Positions 1 to 10,513 of a DNA stretch of 64,000 bases are shown in pieces (position 1 is the first letter of the stretch; every line of letters starts with the position of its first letter). Source of the stretch: Diogma glabrata (lineage: Eukaryota > Arthropoda > Insecta > Diptera > Cylindrotomidae); assembly GCA_963693315.1 (NCBI GenBank), contig OY856188.1, forward strand, positions 146,498,962 through 146,562,961, in the 5' to 3' direction. Under the pieces are notes generated by a model. That model saw only the letters and a program-made list of their open reading frames with translations, searched no databases and was not told the origin of the DNA. The position numbers and the translations under genes were made by a program.

Positions 1-298
1 ACGTACGTACGTATTTGGTACTTACTTTTTTGATAACTGTTTACATCGACCATAGTCGACCTAATAAGTATTGGGCGATTTTTCTGTTCCGGTGTTTACC
101 GCAATGGCGCTGCAAAAGGGGGATAAGAGAAAAAATCACAATAATTTTATATGGGATTCCATACAAAACACAACTTGAATAATTTTAAAAGTTATCTAAG
201 AAATTTCTCATTTTACCACAATTGAACCATTTTAATTTGATTATAAAGTATTATTGACTATATATTAAGCGTAATATATAAAATATTATTTTTAAGTC

Positions 299-1116
299 TT
301 TGGTAGCTTTGTAGCTTGTAGAGCTGATCCAGGTACTGCTAGTGGCGTTGTTCAATTTAAGTTTCAACCTTAGTAGATGTGGCGTTGTTCAATTTATACT
401 TCAGCTGGATAGTTGTGACGGTGTTGAATTAATTGAATTAATGATCCTACAGTTGGAGATAATTGTTTTGGAGAATCTTGTTTTCCTTTTGTTGACACAA
501 ATGCGTTTTGGAGAATCTGGATTTTCTTTTGTTGTCACAAATATGGTAAATATCCAATTCAATCAAAATAAATTAATTTTTATAAATGGATGAAATTTCC
601 GAAGGTTGAGGCAGTTAACATCGAATGAGAAATTTTGCTTGATTCTCATAAAAGGATTACTTAAATATTTTCCGAAGATTTTTAAGCAAATAGAATTTAC
701 TATGTAATTTAAACGATATTGTTCCTTTTTAAACTTAATTTTATCGATCACAAAATCTTGTTTTAAATTGTATGTAGAATATTTAACATTGTTTTATTTA
801 AGAAATTAATAATAATAAACATAAAATTCCACATTAACAAATCACAAATTACTTTTACATTTTATCACGACTAATGTATGGCTCATTTTTTTGGTTATTA
901 ATTACAAAATTTAATTAAAATGAAATGGAACAAAAATGGAGTGATTAGAGAAAAAACAATTAAACAATATTAAAGTTATTAAGGAAAAACAAACACAATG
1001 AATAATAATGAAAAAACGAATGACAATTTTTGTTTATGATTCCAGGCAACTTTTCTTTTTTATTAAAAAAAGCAGGAGTTAAAATTTTCAAAATAATATG
1101 ATAAGTTATTGCCACA
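299..1116 (-). repeat. 3' LTR of Gypsy-1
   Basis: This 818-bp direct repeat matches 5794-6611 and lies downstream of pol on the minus strand. On that strand it starts TGTGGCAATAAC and ends CTACCAAA, so the end is AA rather than the usual CA. A short open frame at 342-593 lies wholly within the LTR, is repeated in the other LTR, and is not treated as a gene. Confidence 0.9.
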
Positions 1117-1131
1117 ACACTCCCCCCCTAG
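1117..1131 (-). other. Polypurine tract of Gypsy-1
   Basis: Read on the minus strand, TAGGGGGGGAGTGT abuts the start of the 3' LTR. This is the expected position and composition for the plus-strand DNA primer. Confidence 0.75.
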
Positions 1132-1159
1132 TTCCATCGAAGATGGGACGATATAGAAA

Positions 1160-4100
1160 TTATTGTGCTACAGCACGAAGGAAACGAGCAGGGGTACGAG
1201 TGGTTCTACCTGCTCGTGTAATTGTAGATGCAGGATGGAATATCTGAGTTTGAGGAATGAGATTAAATCTAACCTTCTTAGTTGAAACAGTCGCTTTAGC
1301 GTCGCGTTTCCTCGCATCTTCAGAGGTAGAAGGGAAAGACGAGGATGTGTCCGGAAAAGTAAGATGGACTTTATCTGTAGAAGACGCAGTTTCATCTGCG
1401 CGACTGAGATCAGTACTCAAAGTAGGTGAGTTTAGAGTAAAGTCATCTTCAGATTGTTCCCTAAAGCAAGGTTTTAATCTGTCGATGGAAACTCGAATGT
1501 GTTGACCTTTACGGTCAATAACGAAATTTTTATCATCGCGACTGATGACTTGGAAAGGACCTTCGTATGGCGGTTGTAATGATTTACGTACTAAGTCAGT
1601 ACGTAAGAAGACTTGCGAACAAGACTGGAGATTTTTGGAGACGAAAACATTAGGAGAAGTGTGTCTTGATGCAATTGAGGGACGAAGGTGGTTGAAATGT
1701 TGTTTCAATTGAGAAACGAAGTCAGATTGAGGAGTAGAAGTGGAGTTTCCGGTAAAGAATTCACCAGGAAGACGAATGTTAGTACCATAGACGAGCTCAG
1801 CCGATGAAGATTGGAAATCTTCACGGAAAGTGGTTCGTAAACCAAGTAGTATTGACGGTAATATACGCGTCCAATCCGTTCTGTCGTAGGCCATTATTGC
1901 GGATTTTAGAGTTCGGTGCCAACGTTCGATGAGGCCGTTACATTTAGGATTGTAACTTGTAGTTCGTTTGCGTTCGAAACCGATTAATTTTGACAACTCG
2001 TTAAAGAGATTGGATTCGAATTGGGAGCCCTGATCAGTGACGATTACTGAAGGTACTCCGAAACGAGAAATCCAATTGGAGTAGAGAGCTGATGCTACCG
2101 TTTCAGCTGTGATATCCGAGATAGGAATGGCTTCAGGCCAGCGAGTATAGCGGTCAATAATAGTGACACAATAGCGTTTGTCCTCAGAGGTAGGAAGTGG
2201 ACCAATAATGTCCATGTGAATCTCGGAAAATCTTTGAGAAGTGGAAGGATAGTTACCTAAAGGAGATTGAGTATGGCGAGAGACTTTCGCCTTTTGGCAA
2301 GCCAGGCAGTTCTGAGCCATTTGTCGTACATCCTTTTTAATGGATGGCCAAATGACTTTTTCAGTAAGGAGTTTGACAGAACTGTGGACTCCTGGGTGAG
2401 ATAAATTATGGAGACTATTGAAAACAGATTGACGAAATTGCTTTGGAATAAAAGGTCGTGGATTACCAGAAGAGGTATCACATAAAATAGTTTTGGCATT
2501 AGAATTGCCAAACGATACTGGAAAGGATCGGAATTGAAGTGTGGGACTAGTGTCCACTAATTCCTTTAGTTCGTTATCGTTGAACTGAGCGTCAGCAATT
2601 TCGTCGTAATTAATGTTTTCTGGAATCGATAATTGCTCGACACGAGAAAGTGTATCGGCAACTACATTATCAATTCCAGAAATGTGGCGAATATCAGTCG
2701 TGAATTGACTGATAAAATCTAGATGGCGGAATTGGCGAGGACTAGCTTTGGCAGGGTTCTGCGACAAAGCGTAAATGAGTGGCTTATGATCGGTAAAGAG
2801 TGTGAAGGTTCTACCTTCAAGGAGATAACGGAAGTGTTTAATTGCAGAATAGGCTGCAAGGAGTTCGCGATCATAAGCGCTGTATTTCTGTTGCGTTTCA
2901 TCGAGTCGCACAGAGAAGAAACTAAGTGGTGTCCAACAGTCGTTAATTTTTTGTTGGACAACAGCGCCAATTGCCTTATCGGAAGCGTCGACCATTACGG
3001 CAAGTTGGGCAGAGTGTAAGGGGTGAGAAAGAGTTGTTGCCTCACTGAGTTGCCGCTTGCATAAGTCGAAGGCTTGAATGGCGTCTTCGGACCATTGAAT
3101 GACACGTTTGTCATTCTTTTTGGAGCCTTTAAGGAAATCGTTGAGAATGGCTTGATTGCCACCAGCGTGAGGAATGAATCGTCGGTAGAAGTTAATCATT
3201 CCGAGAAAACGGCGGAGTTGCATAACTGTTTCGGGACGTTCGAAACGATTGATAGCATCGACACGTTCAGCAGTAGGTTTGATTCCAGATGAATCAATAG
3301 AATGTCCAAGAAAGTCAACGTTGGTTTTAGCAAAGTTGCATTTATCAACGTTGATAATGAGACCCGCGTCGGAAAGACGCTCAAAAACCGTCCTAAGATG
3401 TTTGAGGTGTTCCTCAAAGGTTTCAGAAGCAATAAGGAGGTCATCTATGTAGATGAAACAGAAATTTAGGTCTCGGAGAAGAGAATGCATAAACCGTTGG
3501 AAGGATTGCGCAGAGTTTCGCAATCCGAAAGTCATTCGAACGAATTCGAAGAGCCCGAACGGAGTTGAAATTGCAGTTTTTGCAATATCGCGCTCATCAA
3601 TAGGAATTTGATGATATGCGCGGACAAGATCGATAGTGGAGAAAAATTTGCATCCATGAAGTTGATGCGAAAAATCCTGAATATGTGGAATAGGATAATT
3701 ATCAGGAATAGTGACATTGTTAAGAGAGCGGTAGTCACCGCAAGGTCTCCACTCGCCGTTCTTCTTTTTGGCGAGGTGGAGAGGAGAGGACCAAGGGCTT
3801 TTTGACGGTCGGCAAATGCCTTGCGACAACATAATGTCGAATTCCGTCTTTGCGATGGCCAATTTGTCAGGAGCTAATCGTCGGTACTTACAAGCGACGG
3901 GAGGACCGTGAGTCTCAATGACATGAGTCACGTTATGTTTGACCGGCTTAGCTAGGTCATGAGGAGAAGTGATACCCTTAAAATCATTAAGGATATTTCT
4001 AATTTGAATATCAACCGTATCATTATTGATGGTTGTTAGCGAGAGCGTTGGAGAAGTGGAGATTTTGGCGAGAGTGAACAAGGATGTTAGTGGATCGACG

Positions 4101-4492
4101 AGGCGTCGATTTTTAATATCCACTAGGAGACCATACTTGTTCAAGAAATCAGCTCCAAGAATAGGGATGGTAACATTGGCGATAACAAAGGTCTGACAGA
4201 ACACACGTCTGAGACCAATGTTTAGAGTAAGAGTTTTGTTACCATATGTACTAACAGGAGTGGCGTTAGCAGCGTATAGAGTGAAAGCTGATTTCTTCGA
4301 GAGTTTTTCTTCTGTAGTTGCGGGGAGAACTGACACTTCAGCACCTGTGTCAACTAAGAATTGTCGACGGGAGTTGATATCAAATATCAAGAGACGTAGT
4401 TTAGAGAAGCTATCATCACACGCCGCCTCATGTGATGAGCTTAAAAGTTTTTTGGAGATGAAAATTTTGGGCAAAATAATTTGCAATCGGGG
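1160..4492 (-). CDS. pol: Pol polyprotein of Gypsy-1 (protease-RT-RNase H-integrase)
   Basis: Open for about 1108 codons. Residue numbers count from an artificial TTG start at 4486. The protease motif DTGA is at 46-49. Reverse transcriptase carries [11 protein letters not shown] near 246 and the catalytic YIDD at 346-349. RNase H has [11 protein letters not shown] near 500 and DREL near 539. The integrase zinc finger uses H693, H697, C727 and C730, and the integrase catalytic triad is D759, D818 and E854. A PPYEGPF segment near the C-terminus follows. The frame has no ATG of its own near the protease: an upstream TGA closes it at 4493-4495, and it overlaps the gag 3' end in the -1 frame. It is therefore most likely made by -1 ribosomal frameshifting at 4447-4453. 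All core catalytic residues are present, so it may be functional. Confidence 0.93.
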   Translation of the reverse strand, partial: PRLQIILPKIFISKKLLSSSHEAACDDSFSKLRLLIFDINSRRQFLVDTGAEVSVLPATTEEKLSKKSAFTLYAANATPVSTYGNKTLTLNIGLRRVFCQTFVIANVTIPILGADFLNKYGLLVDIKNRRLVDPLTSLFTLAKISTSPTLSLTTINNDTVDIQIRNILNDFKGITSPHDLAKPVKHNVTHVIETHGPPVACKYRRLAPDKLAIAKTEFDIMLSQGICRPSKSPWSSPLHLAKKKNGEWRPCGDYRSLNNVTIPDNYPIPHIQDFSHQLHGCKFFSTIDLVRAYHQIPIDERDIAKTAISTPFGLFEFVRMTFGLRNSAQSFQRFMHSLLRDLNFCFIYIDDLLIASETFEEHLKHLRTVFERLSDAGLIINVDKCNFAKTNVDFLGHSIDSSGIKPTAERVDAINRFERPETVMQLRRFLGMINFYRRFIPHAGGNQAILNDFLKGSKKNDKRVIQWSEDAIQAFDLCKRQLSEATTLSHPLHSAQLAVMVDASDKAIGAVVQQKINDCWTPLSFFSVRLDETQQKYSAYDRELLAAYSAIKHFRYLLEGRTFTLFTDHKPLIYALSQNPAKASPRQFRHLDFISQFTTDIRHISGIDNVVADTLSRVEQLSIPENINYDEIADAQFNDNELKELVDTSPTLQFRSFPVSFGNSNAKTILCDTSSGNPRPFIPKQFRQSVFNSLHNLSHPGVHSSVKLLTEKVIWPSIKKDVRQMAQNCLACQKAKVSRHTQSPLGNYPSTSQRFSEIHMDIIGPLPTSEDKRYCVTIIDRYTRWPEAIPISDITAETVASALYSNWISRFGVPSVIVTDQGSQFESNLFNELSKLIGFERKRTTSYNPKCNGLIERWHRTLKSAIMAYDRTDWTRILPSILLGLRTTFREDFQSSSAELVYGTNIRLPGEFFTGNSTSTPQSDFVSQLKQHFNHLRPSIASRHTSPNVFVSKNLQSCSQVFLRTDLVRKSLQPPYEGPFQVISRDDKNFVIDRKGQHIRVSIDRLKPCFREQSEDDFTLNSPTLSTDLSRADETASSTDKVHLTFPDTSSSFPSTSEDARKRDAKATVSTKKVRFNLIPQTQIFHPASTITRAGRTTRTPARFLRAVAQ
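4407..4453 (-). promoter_or_regulatory. Gag-pol -1 frameshift signal: A AAA AAC plus stem-loop
   Basis: The heptamer A AAA AAC lies at 4447-4453 (minus), in phase with the zinc-finger frame of gag (CCA AAA AAC TTT TAA). A -1 slip continues in pol as [10 protein letters not shown]. Just 3' on the RNA is a stem-loop: 4431-4438 pairs with 4413-4420 (8 bp, TCATCACA/TGTGATGA), with a 10-nt loop at 4421-4430. Four more pairs (4439-4442 with 4407-4410) lie below a 2-nt bulge. The spacer is 4 nt to the outer stem or 8 nt to the inner stem, which suits retroviral-type stimulators. Confidence 0.8.
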
Positions 4493-5513
4493 TCACATTT
4501 GCGTGCGTTATCCCCGTAAGTGTGATGGTAATAACAAATACGAACATTTGAGTGCGCGACTTGGAACGAGGTCGCGCGGAAGATTGATTAGGGCAATTGG
4601 AGCGATTATGCCGAAAATTGTTGTAGTCGTTTCGATCCTTGGATCTACTACGACTACGAGGGAAAGGTCGAGAAAAAGATTTTTGCTGCAAGGCATTCAG
4701 CAGCTGTGCGTGTTGGGTCTGCAATTCTTGATATCGCAGAGCCCAGACCTTGTCCTCACTGGAGGAAGAAGAAGGAGCGGCAGGAGTATCTACCGCACTT
4801 AGTGTTGGACCAACCAAAGTGGCCAAAATTCTGTCAGCTATCTCAGCAGTCTTTGACAAGTCAGCCTTGACTACTGCGATAGCGGTACGCACAGCCTGTG
4901 GGAGTTTATCCTCCCAAAGAATTTTCAACATCTTTTCAGATACTAAACCTTGGGATTCAGCAGTTAAATCCCGAAGAAATTGTGAGGGCTTTTTATCCCC
5001 AAGTTCCATACCGCGGAGCACGTTGCGCAAGCGATCAGAAGGGCTGCTTGATAAGCGGTCTAGAAGAGCCTCTTTTAGCTTATCATAAGGATTAACCGTG
5101 TCTGGTTGAGAAATAATGTCTCTTACCAGCGTAGCAAGACACGGCGTTAAGACACCAAGTACATAACCGTACTTGGCTTGCTGGGACTTAATGTTGCCCA
5201 GAGAGAATTGGCCCTCAAGCATGATAAACCAAAGTTCTGGTTTATCAGACCAAATGGGAGGGACTTTTGGGGTAATTGCGTTAATTTGGGGAGCGGATGT
5301 TGAAGAAAGTTTTTCAACCGAACTTGCAGGTGGCGGTTTTGAAGAGGAAGGTGTAGAAGAAGAAGCAGATGATTGATGGAGCTGAATTCTGGCAAATGCA
5401 GCTTCCATCCGTTCATCTAACATCTTGTCAAGCTGCTCTTGTGTTACCGTGAAGGTCTGAGCAGCTTGTTCCTGATCAAGTTCAATTAAATTGAGTGGGT
5501 CGCTCGCAGACAT
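4428..5513 (-). CDS. gag: Gag of Gypsy-1 (one frame break before the zinc finger)
   Basis: The first in-frame ATG is at 5513 ([16 protein letters not shown]). The N-terminal part resembles the conserved insect Gag core ([22 protein letters not shown], written here as a run of short motifs: [15 protein letters not shown]). A basic RSRSRSKDR stretch follows. The frame then runs to 4428, but its last residues are not Gag-like. The expected CHCC zinc finger (C-Y-Y-H, then C and C; codons at 4483-4536) is read in the -1 frame relative to this ORF and ends at a TAA at 4441-4443. The frame change falls at a short A run (4547-4549, plus TTT) and looks like a one-base loss or an assembly error. Gag would form the particle; the zinc finger would bind RNA. 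Confidence 0.8.
   Translation of the reverse strand: MSASDPLNLIELDQEQAAQTFTVTQEQLDKMLDERMEAAFARIQLHQSSASSSTPSSSKPPPASSVEKLSSTSAPQINAITPKVPPIWSDKPELWFIMLEGQFSLGNIKSQQAKYGYVLGVLTPCLATLVRDIISQPDTVNPYDKLKEALLDRLSSSPSDRLRNVLRGMELGDKKPSQFLRDLTAESQGLVSEKMLKILWEDKLPQAVRTAIAVVKADLSKTAEIADRILATLVGPTLSAVDTPAAPSSSSSEDKVWALRYQELQTQHAQLLNALQQKSFSRPFPRSRSRSKDRNDYNNFRHNRSNCPNQSSARPRSKSRTQMFVFVITITLTGITHANVTPIANYFAQNFHLQKTFKLIT
4483..4536 (-). other. CHCC zinc-finger segment of Gypsy-1 Gag
   Basis: On the minus strand this reads [18 protein letters not shown], a C-x2-H-x9-C-x3-C pattern. It replaces the CCHC knuckle seen in most retroelements and is a known trait of the CsRn1 clade. It is in the frame that ends at 4441 and contains the slippery heptamer, not in the long N-terminal Gag frame. 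Confidence 0.8.
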
Positions 5514-5778
5514 TACTGAAGTGGGCAAGGAGGACGGCAACGAGGTAGAAGATTGTTGCAGCCAATAAAAATTCCAAGGCGTGTTGGTTCACGATAACCA
5601 ACCGAAAAATAACAAAAACAAAAAAAAAATTTCTTTAACAAAGCGAATTGTAAGTGAATATAAGAAAAACATTTATAATATAATTTCAAAAAAAAATGTT
5701 TACATCAATAAAACAAAAATTACTTAATCAACTCCTGATTTTTAAAAATAAAAAGAAAAATTACCTGGAACGATTCTT

Positions 5779-5791
5779 ATCGGGGTCACCA
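5779..5791 (-). other. Primer binding site of Gypsy-1, tRNA-Trp type
   Basis: The minus strand reads TGGTGACCCCGAT two bases after the 5' LTR. It complements the CCA-bearing 3' end of eukaryotic tRNA-Trp (GGGGTCACCA), the primer used by CsRn1-clade elements. Confidence 0.75.
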
Positions 5792-5793
5792 AT

Positions 5794-6611
5794 TTTGGTA
5801 GCTTTGTAGCTTGTAGAGCTGATCCAGGTACTGCTAGTGGCGTTGTTCAATTTAAGTTTCAACCTTAGTAGATGTGGCGTTGTTCAATTTATACTTCAGC
5901 TGGATAGTTGTGACGGTGTTGAATTAATTGAATTAATGATCCTACAGTTGGAGATAATTGTTTTGGAGAATCTTGTTTTCCTTTTGTTGACACAAATGCG
6001 TTTTGGAGAATCTGGATTTTCTTTTGTTGTCACAAATATGGTAAATATCCAATTCAATCAAAATAAATTAATTTTTATAAATGGATGAAATTTCCGAAGG
6101 TTGAGGCAGTTAACATCGAATGAGAAATTTTGCTTGATTCTCATAAAAGGATTACTTAAATATTTTCCGAAGATTTTTAAGCAAATAGAATTTACTATGT
6201 AATTTAAACGATATTGTTCCTTTTTAAACTTAATTTTATCGATCACAAAATCTTGTTTTAAATTGTATGTAGAATATTTAACATTGTTTTATTTAAGAAA
6301 TTAATAATAATAAACATAAAATTCCACATTAACAAATCACAAATTACTTTTACATTTTATCACGACTAATGTATGGCTCATTTTTTTGGTTATTAATTAC
6401 AAAATTTAATTAAAATGAAATGGAACAAAAATGGAGTGATTAGAGAAAAAACAATTAAACAATATTAAAGTTATTAAGGAAAAACAAACACAATGAATAA
6501 TAATGAAAAAACGAATGACAATTTTTGTTTATGATTCCAGGCAACTTTTCTTTTTTATTAAAAAAAGCAGGAGTTAAAATTTTCAAAATAATATGATAAG
6601 TTATTGCCACA
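5794..6611 (-). repeat. 5' LTR of Gypsy-1
   Basis: An 818-bp partner of 299-1116 with no difference noticed in the stretches compared by eye. It should carry the promoter and, on the 3' side, the primer site. Equal length and apparent identity indicate recent insertion or gene conversion. Confidence 0.9.
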
Positions 6612-6933
6612 AGTCCCTCAAAAAAGAAACATAAAAATTGCCAAAATTTCCCATACAAAGTTGCATGAAAAATTTAACCCATTTTCGTATTTGTTTTACG
6701 GACAGAAAAAATAAAATATTTTATATATTATGCTTAATATATAGTTAATAATAGTTCATAAACAAATTTAAATTATTTCATTGTACTAAAATGAGAAGTT
6801 TCATAGATAATTTTTAAAATTATTCAAGTTGTGTTTTGTATGAAATCCCATATAAAATTTTTTGAATTTATTCTCTTATCCCCTTTTTGCAGCGCCATTG
6901 CGGTAAACACCGGAACAGAAAAATCGCCCTATA

Positions 6934-7473
6934 GGGCGATTTTTCTGTTCTGGTGTTTACCGCAATGGCGCTGAAAAAGGGGGATAAGAGAAAAAATTCA
7001 AAAACTTTTATATGGGATTTCATACAAAACACAACTTGAATAATTTTAAAAATTATCTATGAAATTTCTCATTTTACCACAATTGAACAATTTTAATTTG
7101 CTTATGGAGTATTATTGACTATATTTTAAACGTAATATATAAAACATTATCCGTAAGTCGCTCAAAAAAGAAACATAAAAATTGCCAAAATTACCCATAC
7201 AAAGTTGTATGAAAAATTTAACCTATTTTAGTATTTGTTTTACGAACATAATAAATAAAATATTTTATATATTATGCTTAATATATAGTCAATAATAGTT
7301 CATAAACAAATTTAAATTATTTAATTGTAGTAAAATGAGAAATTTCATAGATAACTTTTAAAATTATTCAAATTGTGTTTTGTATGGAATTCCATATAAA
7401 ATTTTTGTGATTTTTTCTCTTATCCCCTTTTGCAGCGCCATTGCGGTAAACACAGGAACAGAAAAATCGCCCT
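6934..7473. mobile_element. Foldback MITE copy B
   Basis: A full, uninterrupted 540-bp copy. Its left arm starts GGGCGATTTTTCTGTTCTGG and its right arm is the inverse, ending AAATCGCCCT. No coding capacity. It abuts copy A through a 3-bp ATA and copy C through about 9 bp. Confidence 0.75.
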
Positions 7474-7482
7474 ATAGTATAG

Positions 7483-8301
7483 AGCGATTTTTCTGTTCTG
7501 GTGTTTACCGCAATGGCGCTGCAAAAGGGGAATAAGAGAAAAAATTCAAAAACTTTTATATGGGATTTCATACAAAACACAACTTGAATAATTTTAAAAA
7601 TTATCTATGAAATTTCTGATTTTTCCACAATTGAACAATTTTAATTTGCTCATGGAGTATTATTGACTATATTTTAAGCGTAATATCAAAACCCCCGATA
7701 TATTATAGCCATACACTTTCACGCCATTTGCAATAAACAATGAACATTGCCATATGCAAAAAATTGGATTAGTGTTTTTGATTAAATATTTTTGAATTTT
7801 TTTTATATGGAGTTTTATTTTTCCAGATGGCGTTATGAGCGTTAGGGCGATTTTTTGAATTTTTTTTATATTGAGTTTTAATTTCAAAATGGCGCTACAA
7901 GTTCACGATTTTTATTGTGCTAAAAAATGTAGATGGCTTCTATACCGGGGGTTTTGGTAATATATAAAATATTATTCTTAAGTCGCTCAAAAAAGAAACA
8001 TAAAAATTGCCAAAATTTCCCATACAAAGTTGTATGAAAAATTTAACCTATTTTCGTATTTGTTTTACGAACAGAAGAAAAGAAAATATTTTATATATTA
8101 TGCTTAATATATTGTCAATAATACTTCATAAACAAATTTAAATTATTTAATTGTAGTAAAATGAGAAATTTCATAGATAACTTTTAAATTTATTCAAATT
8201 GTGTTTTGTATGGAATTCCATATAAAATTTTTTTTGTTTTTTTCTCTTATCCCCTTTTTGCAGCGCCATTGCGGTAAACATAGGAACAGGAAAATCGCCC
8301 T
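7483..8301. mobile_element. Foldback MITE copy C, carrying a nested MITE
   Basis: Third head-to-tail copy of the same foldback element. Removing the 272-bp insertion at 7686-7957 restores the GCGTAATATATAAAAT sequence found in the other copies. Right end GGAAAATCGCCCT at 8289-8301. Confidence 0.75.
7686..7957. mobile_element. Short TIR MITE nested in copy C
   Basis: The ends are inverted repeats TCAAAACCCCCGATATA and CCAAAACCCCCGGTATA, matching at 15 of 17 positions. They are flanked by the direct repeat TAATA (7681-7685 and 7958-7962). Length 272 bp, no ORF of note. Both the uninterrupted site in copies A and B and the duplication support an insertion. Confidence 0.7.
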
Positions 8302-9343
8302 ATGTACCTATTAGATACTGGTGTAAACTTAGTATCAATAAATAAAAATTATTTGTTTTTGTTATTCTTCAATTTTATTATTCATAATGGATAACAAATT
8401 TAGAAACAGAAACGGAAAATTCGTCTGTTTTGTCTGAAACGGAAACAATTAAAATTGAATTGTTTCAGTACCGAAACTGTCACATGACCAGAAACTGTCA
8501 CATAATATTAATTATTATTTTGAATTGTGATAACAAAAGCTTTGAATTTTGAATTTAATAAATAAAAATTATTTGTTTTTTTTATTCTTCAATTTTATTA
8601 TTCATAATGGATAACAAATTCACAAACTCAAACAAAATTCGGTTTCCGTTTCTGTTTTATTATTCCGTCAACCAAATTAGAAACAGAAACTGAAAATTTT
8701 CTGTTGAATTTGAATGCACGGCTTTAAAGATAAAAAGATGGATTAATACGTCAACCTTTTATTTCAATTCCCAGGCAAGAAACTGTAATCGAAATCGTTT
8801 TGTAATCGATAGTTTCGAATTGGAGAAAAAGTGGCATACCTAATGTATATTGTCATCTCACTCTAATTAAAAAATATGGCGTTTTGACATTTAAAATTCC
8901 ACATATATCTTTCATATAGACATTCGCGCGTAACATGTATTTGTTGATAAATTAAACAAATATGAAGTAAAAGTATTGTGAATAAATATATTTATATTTC
9001 AACAGTAAGTACATTTTTAATGTTATGTATATATAACAAAATATGTATTCTGTCTATAATTTTATGTTCATCATATAACATAACCTATAATTTGAAGTTG
9101 CAGCATTTATTGATTGGATAAATACATCGTTATTTCTATAAAATATTTCTCTTAATGATATTTTTCTCATTTCAGGTTCACATTTTGATATACAAATATA
9201 ATTATAATTCTAAATACTATTTCTTTTTGTAATTAGATTTAATTCAACAAAAATATGTAAAATGTTTTTTATATTATAATAAATAAATTTATTAATAAAA
9301 ATTATTACAAATATTTTAAATTAACACAAACAAAAATAACTCT
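8302..9343. other. Non-coding AT-rich DNA with a direct repeat
   Basis: No gene seen. A 64-bp block (8337-8400, ending ATAATGGATAACAAATT) recurs at 8557-8620 with about two mismatches, so about 220 bp is tandemly duplicated. The rest is AT-rich and carries no recognisable family. Confidence 0.6.
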
Positions 9344-9545
9344 AGACTTTCGATAACATTGCCACTAGTAGTTTCGATTTTGTATCGAAACAGGTTTCGA
9401 TTAAGTTTCGTTAACATGTTTCGATTTGGTATCGATTACAGTTTCGATTTGGTATTGATCACATATTCGCTTACTAGGGCGAACACGTTGTTCTAAATGT
9501 AATCGATGCAGTATCGAAACTACATCGAAACATGTTTCGACTACA
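9344..9545. repeat. Cluster of GTTTCGAT / TATCGAAAC words
   Basis: About ten copies of GTTTCGAT or its complement, several extended to TATCGA, lie within 200 bp in both orientations. An isolated similar run lies at 8786-8820. Function unknown. Confidence 0.5.
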
Positions 9546-10021
9546 TGATTACATATGTATTTATTACAAATTGATTACGTACTACCTGGGTTAATTTTCT
9601 TTTGAGATAAATTTAGCCCGAAAGCTACAAAACCAACTTTATCACGAATAGTTATCACAAAAATGTAGGCATAAACAAAACAAAAACGTTAACAACCAAA
9701 ATAAAATATTTTTAGTGTCATTTATATTCAAAACATTTTGACATTAAAAACCAGCTTAAAATATTTTTTTCGTGATAAATGGCTGCGAGTAGTACTTCAA
9801 AAAATCATAATTTTTTTATCACGTTGTCTCGACCGAACACTATTAATAAATAGTAGATTTTTATACAAGTGGTGAAAACGTCTCTTTTTGCGTGACTGAA
9901 CGGTTTGTCCACGAAACGCGACAGCGGCGAGTGGAATAAGTTCAGGAACGCAAAAATGTTTTTACCACGCGTAGAAAACGCTATTTTTTCTACGCTTGTA
10001 AATATAAATGATAATATTTAC

Positions 10022-10285
10022 AAATTCATCTACTAAAAACTTACAAAACGACATATCTAAATTTGACTGTGTAAAAAATAAACAAGATTGCATTTATATA
10101 TAGCATTTTTACCAGTGTAAAATAATGTTATTATTGTTTTCGCCTACATATGGAATAAAACAGGCGAACACAATAACAACATAATTTTACACTGGCAAAA
10201 ATGCTATATATAAATACAATCTTGTTTATATTTAACACAGTTAAATTTAGATATGTCGTTTTGTAAGTTTTTAGTAGATGAATTT
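10022..10285. repeat. Near-perfect palindrome, 124-bp arms
   Basis: Left arm 10022-10145 and right arm 10162-10285 are complementary with very few mismatches around a 16-nt spacer. A transcript would fold into one long hairpin. The short ORF across it is a by-product. Confidence 0.8.
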
Positions 10286-10386
10286 GACAATATGAATAAT
10301 GAAAATAGTTCATATATTTTCTCTAAAAACTTTTACAGATATTTGAAATTGTTGAGTCGGAGTGACGTGAATAATCCATAATATAC

Positions 10387-10513
10387 GTTTTAAATATTTT
10401 TAATAATTACAAAAACACCAATTTTTATTCACATATTTTTTATTATTATTTATTCAATAAAAAATAAGTGAATAAAAATTGGTGTTTTTGTAATTATTAA
10501 AAATATTTAAAAC
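10387..10513. repeat. Perfect palindrome, 46-bp arms
   Basis: 10387-10432 and 10468-10513 are exact reverse complements (GTTTTAAATATTTTTAATAA... and its inverse) with a 35-nt AT-rich loop. The word ACTTTTACAGATATT occurs on both sides (about 10328 and 10515), as if flanking an insertion. Confidence 0.8.

Larger units (their letters stand above)
299..6611 (-). mobile_element. Gypsy-1: near-intact Ty3/Gypsy LTR retrotransposon, CsRn1 type
   Basis: A complete element on the minus strand of about 6.3 kb: 5' LTR (5794-6611), tRNA primer site, gag, pol (PR-RT-RNaseH-IN), purine tract and 3' LTR (299-1116). The flanks carry a 4-bp duplication AGTC (295-298 and 6612-6615), which can also be read as 5-bp AAGTC. 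The CsRn1 assignment rests on two visible traits known for that clade: a CHCC-type Gag zinc finger and a primer site matching the 3' end of tRNA-Trp. The LTRs look identical wherever compared and pol is open over 1108 codons, so the insertion is recent. One gag frame break is present (see gag). Confidence 0.9.
73..6930. mobile_element. Foldback MITE copy A, split by Gypsy-1
   Basis: The left arm (about 73-298) begins GGGCGATTTTTCTGTTC. The right arm (about 6612-6930) ends with the inverse of that sequence. Together they form one non-coding foldback element of about 550 bp once the LTR retrotransposon at 299-6611 is removed. Two further copies follow directly (6934-7473 and 7483-8301). No transposase is encoded. 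The arms are longer than 200 bp and imperfectly complementary. The superfamily is not identified; neighbouring copies meet at TATA-like junctions. Confidence 0.75.

Noticed and set aside
1..14. ACGT microsatellite at window start
   Set aside because: Only three and a half units and cut by the window edge.
342..593. 83-codon ORF repeated at 5837-6088
   Set aside because: Lies wholly in the LTRs of Gypsy-1, on the strand opposite the element, with no domain; its duplication reflects the LTR pair.
4218..5088. Plus-strand ORFs of 112-194 codons across gag-pol
   Set aside because: Antisense shadows of a strongly coding retroelement region.
8337..8620. CRISPR-like spaced repeat
   Set aside because: Only two copies about 220 bp apart in a eukaryotic genome; a simple duplication.
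10131..10313. 60-codon minus ORF
   Set aside because: It is read across a palindrome arm and has no protein-like composition.
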